A DNA stretch of 35,933 bases, taken from assembly GCA_902566675.1 (NCBI GenBank), contig CACFJO010000006.1, positions 1 to 35,933 of the forward strand, written 5' to 3'. A program made the position numbers and the translations under genes. This DNA is from an uncultured Pelagibacteraceae bacterium. Lineage in GTDB: Bacteria; Pseudomonadota; Alphaproteobacteria; Pelagibacterales; Pelagibacteraceae. The notes beneath the pieces are model-generated. The model made no database searches, was not told the origin of the DNA, and saw only the letters and a list, made by a program, of their open reading frames with translations. Below, in pieces: positions 27,191 through 35,933 of the stretch. Positions within the stretch are counted from its first letter, which is position 1, and the number at the start of each line of letters is the position of its first letter.

Positions 27191-27624
27191 ATGTTAAATT
27201 TAATAATAAGGATTATCTACTTTCATGCGATGATGGACAGGAACAGTCTTTAAAAAAACTAACTGAATTCTTAGATAAAAAATATTCTGAATTAAGAGAT
27301 AAGCTTGGCAATATAGGAGAAAACAAGCTTCTTTTAATCACTACTATTCAATTAATCGATGAGTATTTTGATTTAAAACAAAAAGTGACATTACAAAAAA
27401 ATAAACTTGATGAAATATCAAATAAATTTAAGGAAATCAGGTCTTTAGCGATAGACTACAAAAGAGATAAAGATGAAGAAATAAAAAAACTCAACGAGGA
27501 TCTTGAAAAATTTAAGAAAACAATTGAAGAAAATAATACCCTTTACGAAACGATGTTAGATAAAACAACGCAATCACTTGAAAAAATAATCTCAAATACT
27601 GAGTCTTTATCAAAAATACAATAA
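27178..27624 (+). CDS. zapA: cell division protein ZapA
   Basis: MANVNVKFNNKDYLLSCDDGQEQSLKKLTEFLDKKYSELRDKLGNIGENKLLLITTIQLIDEYFDLKQ. Confidence 0.85.
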   Translation: MANVNVKFNNKDYLLSCDDGQEQSLKKLTEFLDKKYSELRDKLGNIGENKLLLITTIQLIDEYFDLKQKVTLQKNKLDEISNKFKEIRSLAIDYKRDKDEEIKKLNEDLEKFKKTIEENNTLYETMLDKTTQSLEKIISNTESLSKIQ

Positions 27625-28185
27625 ATGGATAGAAAGGCATCCATTAGAAAAAAATTTTTTAGTTTAAGAAAAAAAAACTACTTTGAAATTAATGAGAAGT
27701 TTTTCAACCCATTAATTAAACTAATTAAAAATCGAAATAAAAGAACTTCAAAAAAAATATATTTATCGCTTTATTATCCAAGTTCAAACGAAGTGAATGT
27801 TTTAAAACTTGTTAATCTTGAATATTCAAAAAAGTTCAATTTTTTATTACCAGTAATTGAAAAAAATAAATTGATGAATTTTTTTAAATGGGAAAAGAAC
27901 GATATTTTATTTCTGAATAAATTTGGAATACCAGAACCAATAAAGACCAACAAAATAGTCCCTGATTTTATTCTTGTCCCTTTATTGGCTTTTGATAAAT
28001 ATAAAAATAGAATAGGTTATGGTAAAGGTTTTTACGATAAATATTTAAGGAAACATATTCAAATAAACAAAAATATTGTTACCATCGGTGTTGCATTTTC
28101 TTTTCAAAAATATCATAAACTTCCAATTGATATTAATGACTATAAATTAGATTATATAATTACAGAAAAAGGTATTATAAAGTGA
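27625..28185 (+). CDS. 5-formyltetrahydrofolate cyclo-ligase
   Basis: IYLSLYYPSSNEV, FLLPVIEKN, DFILVPLLAFDKYKNRIGYGKGFYDKYL, GVAFSFQ. Confidence 0.92.
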   Translation: MDRKASIRKKFFSLRKKNYFEINEKFFNPLIKLIKNRNKRTSKKIYLSLYYPSSNEVNVLKLVNLEYSKKFNFLLPVIEKNKLMNFFKWEKNDILFLNKFGIPEPIKTNKIVPDFILVPLLAFDKYKNRIGYGKGFYDKYLRKHIQINKNIVTIGVAFSFQKYHKLPIDINDYKLDYIITEKGIIK

Positions 28186-28988
28186 AGATTCTTATTCTAG
28201 GGGATGTAATGGGCTCATCTGGCAGAAAAGCTCTTAAAAAAAATCTTACTAAAATAATTTCAAGTAACAAAATTGATTTTTCGATTGTAAATGGGGAAAA
28301 TGCTGCAGATGATGGTAAAGGTATAACTAAAAATATTGCAGAAGAATTTTTTTCTCAAGGAATAGACGTCATTACTTCTGGTAATCATATTTGGGATAAA
28401 GATGAAACTTTAAATTTTATTGAAAAAGAAAATAGACTTCTAAGACCAGCTAATTTAGCTGAGGGATCACCTGGAAAAGGTTTTGGGATATTTAATTCTA
28501 AAAATAATAGATTTAAAATTGGAGTAATAAATTTGATGGGAAATGTTTACATGAGAAAAACTGATGATGTTTTTAAAGTAGCACAAGAATTAAGCAAAAA
28601 AATTGTTTTAGGAGATAACGTAGATTTCTCTGTAGTTGATTTTCATGGAGAAATTACTAGTGAAAAAATGGCCATTGGACATTTTTTTGATGGCATCTCA
28701 ACATGCGTAGTAGGCACACATACTCACGTCCCAACTGCAGATACACGAGTCTTAGAAAGGGGCACAGCTTACCAAACTGATATTGGAATGTGTGGAGATT
28801 ATAATTCTGTTATTGGAATGAATAAAGAGAATTCACTTAAACGATTTTTTAAAGATAAAAATGCAGTTAAACATTATCCCTCTGAGGGAGAAGGTACATT
28901 ATCTGGAGTTATAGTCGAAGCAAACGAGCAAACAGGTTTAGCAAAAAATGTATCAAGAGTAATAATAGGTGGATCACTAAAAATATAG
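28182..28988 (+). CDS. YmdB-family metallophosphoesterase
   Basis: KILILGDVMGSSGRKAL, FSIVNGENAADDGKGIT, DVITSGNHIWDK, VDFHGEITSEKMAIGHFFDG, VVGTHTHVPTADTRVL. Confidence 0.93.
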   Translation: MKILILGDVMGSSGRKALKKNLTKIISSNKIDFSIVNGENAADDGKGITKNIAEEFFSQGIDVITSGNHIWDKDETLNFIEKENRLLRPANLAEGSPGKGFGIFNSKNNRFKIGVINLMGNVYMRKTDDVFKVAQELSKKIVLGDNVDFSVVDFHGEITSEKMAIGHFFDGISTCVVGTHTHVPTADTRVLERGTAYQTDIGMCGDYNSVIGMNKENSLKRFFKDKNAVKHYPSEGEGTLSGVIVEANEQTGLAKNVSRVIIGGSLKI

Positions 28989-28990
28989 TT

Positions 28991-29713
28991 ATGGCTGGAC
29001 ATTCTCATTGGGCAGGAATTAAACATAAAAAAGGTAGAGCAGATAAAGAGAGATCAAAAATTTTTTCGAAGCTGTCGAGAGAAATTACGGTTGCTGCAAA
29101 ATTAGGAGATAAGGATCCTGATATGAATCCAAGGCTTAGAACTGCTATCCAAGCCGCTAAACAATCGAACATGCCTAAAGAAAATATTTCTCGAGCTATC
29201 AGTAAATCACAAATAACTGGGGACAAAAATTATGAAAACTTGAGATACGAGGGTTTTGGACCTTACAATACAGCTTTGATTATTGAGACTTTGACAGATA
29301 ATAAAAACAGATCAGCATCAAGTATACGGACAGTTTTGCAAAAAAATGGTGGAAGATTAGGTGAGACTGGTTCTACAAAACATTTATTCAATAATTATGG
29401 AATAATTCATATTGAAAAGAATAAAATTAGCGAGGAAGAAGCTTTTGAAATGACAATTAGATCAGGAGCCAAAGATTGTTATCAAATAGATAACTTTCAT
29501 GAAATAGTAACGATAAAAGAGGATTTTTATAAAGTAAAAACTGTTTTAGAAAAAAAAATTGATAATTTTGCATACTCAGCTGTGGAGTGGCGTGCTTTAA
29601 ATACTATAAATCTAAACAAAGAGCAAAATAAGAAAATGATAGAAGTATTAAATGCGCTGGAGGAATTAGATGATGTTCAAAGTGTGTTTACTAATGCTAA
29701 ATTAGATAATTGA
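28991..29713 (+). CDS. yebC: YebC/PmpR family transcriptional/translational regulator
   Basis: MAGHSHWAGIKHKKGRADKERSKIFSKLSREITVAAKLGDKDPDMNPRLRTAIQAAKQSNMPKENI. Confidence 0.96.
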   Translation: MAGHSHWAGIKHKKGRADKERSKIFSKLSREITVAAKLGDKDPDMNPRLRTAIQAAKQSNMPKENISRAISKSQITGDKNYENLRYEGFGPYNTALIIETLTDNKNRSASSIRTVLQKNGGRLGETGSTKHLFNNYGIIHIEKNKISEEEAFEMTIRSGAKDCYQIDNFHEIVTIKEDFYKVKTVLEKKIDNFAYSAVEWRALNTINLNKEQNKKMIEVLNALEELDDVQSVFTNAKLDN

Positions 29714-29717
29714 TAAA

Positions 29718-30209
29718 ATGATAATAATTGGAATTGACCCAGGATTAAGTGGCGCGATAGCTATATTAAGGGATAAAAAAATTTTAGGACTTTTTGATGT
29801 GCCTGTGATGTCTGAGGGAAAAAAAAATAAAAAACAAATAAATAGCGCACAATTAGTTAAAATTCTAAAAGATTTTACTAACGATAAAAAAGATGAAGAG
29901 GTAGTTGTCGTTGTAGAGCAAGTAAATGCTATGCCTGGCCAAGGTGTAACTAGTATGTTTAATTTTGGCCAAACTTTTGGCGCTATTAAAGGAGTTTGTG
30001 CTGCATTAGAATTACCTATTTTTTTGGTAAGACCCTCAAAATGGAAGAAACATTTTGAACTAATTAATTCTTCAAAAGACGCAAGCAGAACGAAAGCAAT
30101 AGAAATGTATCCATCTATATCAAATCAACTGGCCAGAAAGAAAGATGTAAACAAGTCTGATGCTATTTTAATAGCAAGATTTTACTCAGAGACTAGATTA
30201 AAGGAATAA
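29718..30209 (+). CDS. RuvC-like (RNase H-fold) Holliday junction resolvase-like nuclease, divergent
   Basis: IIIGIDPGLSGAIAIL, VVVVEQVNAMPGQGVTSMFNFGQTFGAIKGV, VRPSKWKKHF, KSDAILIARF. Confidence 0.75.
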   Translation: MIIIGIDPGLSGAIAILRDKKILGLFDVPVMSEGKKNKKQINSAQLVKILKDFTNDKKDEEVVVVVEQVNAMPGQGVTSMFNFGQTFGAIKGVCAALELPIFLVRPSKWKKHFELINSSKDASRTKAIEMYPSISNQLARKKDVNKSDAILIARFYSETRLKE

Positions 30210-30273
30210 AATTAGTGTCTTTTTCTTAAAAAAACGCCAAATTCATGACACATTCTAAAAGTAATCAACATCA

Positions 30274-30954
30274 ATGGAACAAGATATAGCAGCACAAGTA
30301 GTTGGTTTAGGAGGGGCTTCAGATTTTTCTTTGTGGAGTTTGTTCATGAGAGCAGACTTTGTTGTAAAATTCGTGATAATTCTGCTAATAGCCAGTTCAA
30401 TTTTTTCTTGGGCACTAATTTTTGACAAATTTAAACTTTTTAAATCTATAAATAAATCAACTGAAGACTTTGAAAAAAAATTTTGGAAAGCAAAGTCAGC
30501 TGAAAGCTTTAGCAACAATCTGCCAGTTAACTCCAAGGATCCCGCAACATTAATCTTTAAAGCTGCAATGTCTGAATTAATTAAAACTAAAAGACAATCC
30601 TCTGCAGTTCAATCTGCAAGAGTTGAGAGAATTTTGGAAATTGCTACTGATAATGAGGTCAAAAAAGTTGAAAAAAATTTTACTTTTCTTGCAACTATTG
30701 GTTCTACAGCTCCTTTTATTGGATTATTTGGTACCGTTTGGGGAATAATGAATTCTTTCCAATCCATCGCAATTTCGAGAAATACAAGTTTAGCAATAGT
30801 AGCGCCGGGTATAGCCGAAGCTTTATTTGCTACTGCTTTAGGGTTACTCGCAGCAATACCAGCTGTTGTAGCTTATAACAAATTTAATAGTGACTCTAGA
30901 AGATATTTTTCCAGGATAGACAATTTTTCTAAAAGATTTCTTTCAATTATATAG
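30274..30954 (+). CDS. tolQ: Tol-Pal system protein TolQ
   Basis: LGGASDFSLWSLFMRADFVVKFVIILLIASSIFSWALIFDK, TIGSTAPFIGLFGTVWGIMNSF, IAVAPGIAEAL-like VAPGIAEALFATALGLLAAIPAVVAYN. Confidence 0.95.
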   Translation: MEQDIAAQVVGLGGASDFSLWSLFMRADFVVKFVIILLIASSIFSWALIFDKFKLFKSINKSTEDFEKKFWKAKSAESFSNNLPVNSKDPATLIFKAAMSELIKTKRQSSAVQSARVERILEIATDNEVKKVEKNFTFLATIGSTAPFIGLFGTVWGIMNSFQSIAISRNTSLAIVAPGIAEALFATALGLLAAIPAVVAYNKFNSDSRRYFSRIDNFSKRFLSII

Positions 30955-30956
30955 AA

Positions 30957-31370
30957 ATGGCATTTAAATTTAATCGCTCAAAAAATGAACCAATGAGTGA
31001 AATCAACGTCACTCCATTCGTTGATGTAATGTTAGTTCTACTCATAATTTTTATGGTTACCGCTCCATTATTGACAGTTGGAGTTCAAGTAGATTTACCA
31101 GAGTCTTCTGCGGACTCTCTTCCAGATGATCAAGAACCTCTTACTATTAGCATTAATTCAAAAGGAGAAATTTATATCCAAGAGCATCAAGTAACCTATC
31201 AAAAAATGGTGCCAAAGTTACTAGCTATCGCAAAAAATAGAACTGATACAAGAATTTATGTAAGAGGTGATAAAAATATTAATTATGGAAGGGTATTAGA
31301 GGTAATGGGAACATTATCAGGTGCAGGGTTTTCAAAAGTTGCACTAATCTCAGAGCCTTATAAAAATTAG
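30957..31370 (+). CDS. tolR: Tol-Pal system protein TolR
   Basis: MSEINVTPFVDVMLVLLIIFMVTAPLLTVGVQVDLPES, IYVRGDKNINYGRV. Confidence 0.95.
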   Translation: MAFKFNRSKNEPMSEINVTPFVDVMLVLLIIFMVTAPLLTVGVQVDLPESSADSLPDDQEPLTISINSKGEIYIQEHQVTYQKMVPKLLAIAKNRTDTRIYVRGDKNINYGRVLEVMGTLSGAGFSKVALISEPYKN

Positions 31371-31378
31371 GATGAATT

Positions 31379-32188
31379 ATGATAAAAAGTTTATTTTACT
31401 CAATTACCTTTCATTCCCTAATGATCCTACTAACTGTTTTGAGTCTGCCTTTTATGCTTAGAGAACCAATCGATCTTCCACCTATAGTATCAGTAGAGTT
31501 AATTCAAATTTCCGATAAAACTAATATTCCATACGCACCAAAAGCAAGAAAAATTATTGAAGAGACAAAGAAAAAAGAGGAAAAAAGAGTTGTTTCTGAA
31601 CAAGCTCCTCCTGCAGCAAAAGAAAAAGAAAAACCTGACAGAATTCCAATGCCAAATGAAAAAAAAGAGGAAAAAAAGATCGTAAAAAAAAAACAGAATC
31701 CAGAAGAAGTGAAGCCACAAATAAGACAATCCTCAGAATTTGAGAAGAAAGAAATAATTGACACAAACCAAATAGCTGCATTAATTGATAAAGCTAAAGA
31801 AGTTGAAGCTGTTGAACAAAAAAAAAATGAAAAAATTACTCAAAGTTCTCAAAAAAATTCATTTGCTTCAGGACTTACTCTGTCAGAAGAGGATGCTTTA
31901 AGAGCCCAAATATTTGGTTGTTGGAGCGTACCTTTGGGCTTACCATATGATCAAAATTTACTAGTAAGAATAAAACTCCAATTGAAAAAAGATGGTACAA
32001 TAATGAAATCTGAAATAATAGATCACGAACGTATGAACAGACCAGGGCAAAAGTTTTATAAAGTTTTAGCTGAAAGCGCTTTACGAGCAGTCAGATTATG
32101 TCAACCTTTAAAAGTACCTCCAACCGGGTATGATAAATGGAAAGATATCCAATTAAATTTTAATCCAACAGAAATGTTGAAAGGCTAA
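31379..32188 (+). CDS. tolA: Tol-Pal system protein TolA
   Basis: N-terminal TM helix, Lys/Glu-rich central region, C-terminal [57 protein letters not shown]; between tolR and tolB. Confidence 0.9.
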   Translation: MIKSLFYSITFHSLMILLTVLSLPFMLREPIDLPPIVSVELIQISDKTNIPYAPKARKIIEETKKKEEKRVVSEQAPPAAKEKEKPDRIPMPNEKKEEKKIVKKKQNPEEVKPQIRQSSEFEKKEIIDTNQIAALIDKAKEVEAVEQKKNEKITQSSQKNSFASGLTLSEEDALRAQIFGCWSVPLGLPYDQNLLVRIKLQLKKDGTIMKSEIIDHERMNRPGQKFYKVLAESALRAVRLCQPLKVPPTGYDKWKDIQLNFNPTEMLKG

Positions 32189-32189
32189 T

Positions 32190-33527
32190 ATGAAAAAATT
32201 TTTTTTGGCAATTATTTTCAATATATTATTTTTAAATAATTTATTCGCATTAATTGAAGTTGATATAACTAGAGGAAATTTAGATCCGCTTCCTATAGCT
32301 GTATCACCATTACATGTAGATATTAAATCAGAAGAATTCAAAAATTTAAAAATAAAAAACTTAGGTGAAGAGATTTCTTTAATAATTGAAAAAAATTTTA
32401 GGAATACAGGTTTATTTAATCCTTTAAAAAAAGACGCTTTTGTTCAAAAACCTGACATCGCTCATTTAAAACCAAGATTTGAGGATTGGCGTTTAATTAA
32501 GGCTCAAGCATTAGTGACAGGCAAACTTTTAATCAAAGATGAAAAATTAAAGGTTGAATTTAGGCTTTGGGATTTGGCAGCTGCACAAGAAATGACTGCT
32601 TTAGCTTTCACAACAACTCCATCTAACTGGAGAAGAGTCGCACATATAATTTCAGATAAAATTTACGAGAGGCTCACTGGTGAAGAAGGATATTTTGACA
32701 CTAGGATAATTTATGTTGCAGAAAGTGGACCGAAAAATCAAAGGGTTAAAAAACTTGCGATTATGGATCAAGATGGTTTTAATACCAAGTATCTTACTTT
32801 AGGTAACGAGTTAGTCTTAACACCAAGGTTTAATCCCACAAACCAAATGGTAACTTATATGTCTTACTTTAGAAACATGCCAAGAGTTTATTTGTTGGAT
32901 ATTGAGACTGGGACGCAAGAAGTGGTAGGAAATTTTCCAGGAATGACTTTTGCTCCAAGGTTTTCACCAGATGGAAAAAAAATTATAATGAGTTTTGCGA
33001 AAGATGGAAATTCAGATATTTATACAATGGATCTTGAGTCTAGAGTTGTAGAAAGAATAACAGAGCACTCTTCAATTGATACCTCCCCATCTTTTTCACC
33101 AGATGGAAAATTTATAGCTTTCAATTCTGACAGAAGCGGATTACAGCAAATATATGTTATGAGGAGTGATGGAAGTAATGTGAAAAGAATAACTTTTGGA
33201 AAAGGAATTTATGGTACGCCTGTCTGGTCACCAAGAGGTGATTTGATAGCATTTACAAAAATGCATAAGGGAAGGTTTTATATTGGCGTGATGAGAATTG
33301 ATGGGACGGGCGAAAGACTTCTTACAGAAAATTATTACCAGGAGGCACCATCTTGGTCTCCTAATGGAAGAGTTCTTGTATTTTATCGTGAGACAAAAGC
33401 AGGAGAAAAGGGAGAGGGATTCACTGCAAAATTGTGGTCAATTGATATTACAGGTTATAATGAGAGAAGACTTTCCACTAAAACTGATGCTTCAGACCCA
33501 TCTTGGTCCTCATTATTGTCAAAGTAA
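32190..33527 (+). CDS. tolB: Tol-Pal system beta-propeller protein TolB
   Basis: LPIAVSPL, repeated [27 protein letters not shown] / [27 protein letters not shown] / [12 protein letters not shown] propeller blades. Confidence 0.97.
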   Translation: MKKFFLAIIFNILFLNNLFALIEVDITRGNLDPLPIAVSPLHVDIKSEEFKNLKIKNLGEEISLIIEKNFRNTGLFNPLKKDAFVQKPDIAHLKPRFEDWRLIKAQALVTGKLLIKDEKLKVEFRLWDLAAAQEMTALAFTTTPSNWRRVAHIISDKIYERLTGEEGYFDTRIIYVAESGPKNQRVKKLAIMDQDGFNTKYLTLGNELVLTPRFNPTNQMVTYMSYFRNMPRVYLLDIETGTQEVVGNFPGMTFAPRFSPDGKKIIMSFAKDGNSDIYTMDLESRVVERITEHSSIDTSPSFSPDGKFIAFNSDRSGLQQIYVMRSDGSNVKRITFGKGIYGTPVWSPRGDLIAFTKMHKGRFYIGVMRIDGTGERLLTENYYQEAPSWSPNGRVLVFYRETKAGEKGEGFTAKLWSIDITGYNERRLSTKTDASDPSWSSLLSK

Positions 33528-33602
33528 GCTTAAATTTTATGCAAAATGTACTTGAATATTTTGAAATAATTTGAAATAACCACAATGAACCTAGGGGAAA
33601 AA

Positions 33603-34079
33603 ATGACATTAAATACGAATTTAAAAAACATATTATTAGTAGCTTTCACTACACTTTTACTTAGCGCATGTTCAACTGCTAAGAAATCTGGAGAGCTAGA
33701 CGGAGACGTTTATACTGGCAAAGAAACTGTAGAATATTTAGCTTCAGGTGTTCCTGATAGAGTATTTTTTGCTACAAATAAATCTTCTTTGACAACTAAA
33801 TCTAGAGAGACTTTACGTAAACAAGCTAGTTACTTACGTAAAAATAAAAATCTTAATATTACAATTGAAGGTCACGCTGACGAAAGAGGTACTAGAGAGT
33901 ATAACTTAGCGCTTGGCGAAAGAAGAGCAAATGCCGCTAGAGATTATCTTATGACTTATGGCATTTCAGGAAAAAGAATATCTGTAATAAGTTACGGAAA
34001 AGAAAAGCCTGTAAATCCTAAATCTTCATCTGTAGCATGGTCTCAAAATAGAAGATCTGTAACCGTAAAAGTAAATTAA
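33603..34079 (+). CDS. pal: peptidoglycan-associated lipoprotein Pal
   Basis: Lipobox TLLLSAC; OmpA-like NITIEGHADERGTREYNLALGERRANAARDYLMTYGI. Start MTLNTN inferred; listed ORF begins 33585. Confidence 0.95.
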   Translation: MTLNTNLKNILLVAFTTLLLSACSTAKKSGELDGDVYTGKETVEYLASGVPDRVFFATNKSSLTTKSRETLRKQASYLRKNKNLNITIEGHADERGTREYNLALGERRANAARDYLMTYGISGKRISVISYGKEKPVNPKSSSVAWSQNRRSVTVKVN

Positions 34080-34094
34080 TTTTCTAACTAAATT

Positions 34095-34132
34095 AAGACC
34101 CTTTAGTACTTATATTAAAGGGTCTTTTTTTT
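34095..34132 (+). terminator. rho-independent terminator downstream of pal
   Basis: AAGACCCTTTA-GTACTTATAT-TAAAGGGTCTT followed by T-rich tail. Confidence 0.85.
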
Positions 34133-34159
34133 GCCATTTTATCAAAATAAAAGTGAATC

Positions 34160-35119
34160 ATGTTTGAAAACAAAAAGCTTAAATTACTAGCTATTTTTTT
34201 TCCTCTATTTATTTTTACAATTTTAAATGCAGAGGAAGAGGAAATTTACTTAAAAGCAATTTCAGACCAAATACAAGTTATAACAAAAGACCTAAAAACT
34301 TTAGAAAAAGCAGTTTATCAAAAATCAGATGCACTGAGCAGTTCAAATTTATCGCAGATTAAATCTGATGGCTTGAACGAAGATATTTTAACTAAACATT
34401 TATTAAAACTTAATGAGATAGAAAATCAATTTAGAGAATTAACGAATAAGTTTGAAGAGGTAAATTTTAAGTTAGATAAGTTATCTACAAGGGTAACAAA
34501 AATTCAATCTGATACACAACTAAGATTCTCGGATCTCGAAGGCATTTCGACAGAGTTACCTAAAAACAATCAAGCTAATTTACCTGGAACAAGTAAGCCG
34601 CAAGATTTTGGTGCGGCAGCTGGCTATCAAACAAAAAATTTACCAACACAACAATCAATTAATTCGGTTGAGAGTGCTCAAACTGTAATTACTGAGCAAC
34701 CGCAACAAAAAACTTCTTTGTTACCAGATAAAACACCTGACAAACAATATGAGTTTGCAGTTAGTTTTATGAAAATTGGCGATTATGAAACTGCTGAGTT
34801 TGCACTCAGAGAATTTATAGAAAAAAATAAAGATCATGATCTTGCTGGTAGTGCACAATATTGGTATGGAGAAACTTTCAGAATTAGACAACTATACTCT
34901 GACGCGGCAACTGCATATTTAGATGGCTATCAAAACTATCCAAAAAGTAAAAAAGCCCCGGATAATCTTTTAAAACTTGGCATAACAATGGTTCAGCTTG
35001 GAGAGAAAGATCAGGGTTGTAAAATGATTCTAGGTCTCAAAAAAGAATACCCAAAAGCGAGCAAGTCTGTGTTACAAAAAGCTCAATATGAGCAAAAAAA
35101 ATTCAAATGTAAATCTTAA
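34160..35119 (+). CDS. cpoB: cell division coordinator CpoB (YbgF)
   Basis: Coiled-coil N-terminus and C-terminal TPR: KQYEFAVSFMKIGDYETAEFALREFIEKNKDHDLAGSAQYWYGETFRIRQLYSDAATAYLDGYQNYPKSKKAPDNLLKLG. Confidence 0.92.
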   Translation: MFENKKLKLLAIFFPLFIFTILNAEEEEIYLKAISDQIQVITKDLKTLEKAVYQKSDALSSSNLSQIKSDGLNEDILTKHLLKLNEIENQFRELTNKFEEVNFKLDKLSTRVTKIQSDTQLRFSDLEGISTELPKNNQANLPGTSKPQDFGAAAGYQTKNLPTQQSINSVESAQTVITEQPQQKTSLLPDKTPDKQYEFAVSFMKIGDYETAEFALREFIEKNKDHDLAGSAQYWYGETFRIRQLYSDAATAYLDGYQNYPKSKKAPDNLLKLGITMVQLGEKDQGCKMILGLKKEYPKASKSVLQKAQYEQKKFKCKS

Positions 35120-35933
35120 AAAAAGTTTAAAGAATTTTAAAGATTTTAATAAAGTTTATAGCGAGTTTAAAAAAAAAATAATCTTTTCAAAAAGAAAGTC
35201 TTTTTGCGTTGCTATATCCGGTGGACCAGACAGTCTTGCCTTGGCTGCATTAGCAAAAGCTTATAGTCATGAAAAAGAATCGAAGTTTTACTACGTTTTA
35301 ATTAATCATAATATTAGAAAAAATTCTTCTTTAGAGGCTCAAAAAGTAAAAAAACTCCTTAAAAAACACAAAATTTTTTTAAGTGTTCTTAACAATAAAA
35401 AAAAAATAAATAAAAATATTCAGGGTCAAGCAAGGAAAATAAGATACGATCTTCTTTTAAAATTTTGTAAAAAGAAAAATGTAAAATCGATTTTAACTGC
35501 TCATAATTTAGAGGATCAGGTAGAAACATTTTTTATCAGACTTTCAAGGGGAAGTGGTTTAACAGGTTTATCATCAATGAATTCTTCAATAAATCTTAAT
35601 AGTAAAATCAAATTACTAAGACCATTGCTGGGTATTCAAAAAAAATTTTTAACAAAAATATCTAAAAAAACATTTGGTAAGTATTTTAAAGACCCCTCAA
35701 ATAGAAATCCTAAATATTTGAGAACCAAAATTAGAAGCTTAAAAACTCATTTAGCCAAAAGCGGCATAAGTTATGAACAAATCATTAGATCAATCAACAA
35801 CTTAGCTTCAAGTAAAGCTACATTAGAGGATTTTTACAGAGGGTTATTTCGAGATATTGCAAAAAAATCAAATGATGAAATTTTAATAGATAAAAAAAAA
35901 TTTTATAAATTAAATACAGAAATTAAAATGCGT
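35088..35933 (+). CDS. tilS: tRNA(Ile)-lysidine synthase (partial; runs off window end)
   Basis: MSKKNSNVNLKKSLKN..., PP-loop FCVAISGGPDSLALAALAKAY, YVLINHNIRKNSSLEAQKVKKLL, ILTAHNLEDQVETFFIRLSRGSGLTGLSSM. Confidence 0.95.
   Translation, partial: MSKKNSNVNLKKSLKNFKDFNKVYSEFKKKIIFSKRKSFCVAISGGPDSLALAALAKAYSHEKESKFYYVLINHNIRKNSSLEAQKVKKLLKKHKIFLSVLNNKKKINKNIQGQARKIRYDLLLKFCKKKNVKSILTAHNLEDQVETFFIRLSRGSGLTGLSSMNSSINLNSKIKLLRPLLGIQKKFLTKISKKTFGKYFKDPSNRNPKYLRTKIRSLKTHLAKSGISYEQIIRSINNLASSKATLEDFYRGLFRDIAKKSNDEILIDKKKFYKLNTEIKMR

Noticed and set aside
27600-27640. 6S RNA (ssrS) between zapA and the 5-FCL gene
   Set aside because: The two genes are directly adjacent, leaving no space for it.
30210-30273. 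GTGTC...GACAC inverted repeat upstream of tolQ as structured RNA
   Set aside because: Only a 5-bp stem with a long loop; not distinguishable from chance.
29005-30536. Minus-strand ORFs at 29005-29226 and 30255-30536
   Set aside because: Antisense to yebC and tolQ.
31499-31781. Three overlapping Phe/Ser/Leu-rich minus-strand ORFs
   Set aside because: Antisense of the low-complexity Lys/Glu-rich region of tolA.
32153-33555. ORFs 32153-32341 (-) and 33298-33555 (+)
   Set aside because: Antisense or out-of-frame overlaps with tolB.

Overview
AT-rich window whose gene content and order look like a SAR11/Pelagibacter-type alphaproteobacterium (inferred from gene content only). Bases 1-13372 are a dense, all-plus-strand surface-polysaccharide/sugar-nucleotide island: asparagine synthase-like C-terminus, sugar O-methyltransferase-like, kdsB, HAD phosphatase, two nucleotidyltransferases, CDP-glucose 4,6-dehydratase, C-methyltransferase, a frameshifted DegT aminotransferase, a Lys-to-His ColD-type PLP enzyme, RfbV-like and other GT2s, RmlC-like epimerase, sulfotransferase-like protein and an NAD-dependent epimerase/reductase. 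The island ends at tRNA-Val(GAC) and an isolated 5S rRNA, which matches the known SAR11 HVR2 location. The rest is streamlined core genome: rpmJ, a small COX4-like protein, pntAA/pntAB/pntB, transaldolase; on the minus strand typA, tRNA-fMet, csp, rpsU, trcR, rpmE, suhB, efp, thiE, fba, pgk, tkt; then on the plus strand a coiled-coil gene, zapA, 5-FCL, ymdB-like, yebC, a RuvC-like nuclease without ruvAB, tolQRAB-pal-cpoB and partial tilS. The best leads are the CDP-sugar pathway with a Lys-to-His PLP dehydratase lacking the expected Fe-S cysteines, the G7 frameshift in the neighbouring aminotransferase, rpsU with an apparent AUU start codon (absent from the ORF track), and the divergent RuvC-like gene where ruvCAB is expected. 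I saw no clear defence system, CRISPR array or mobile element.
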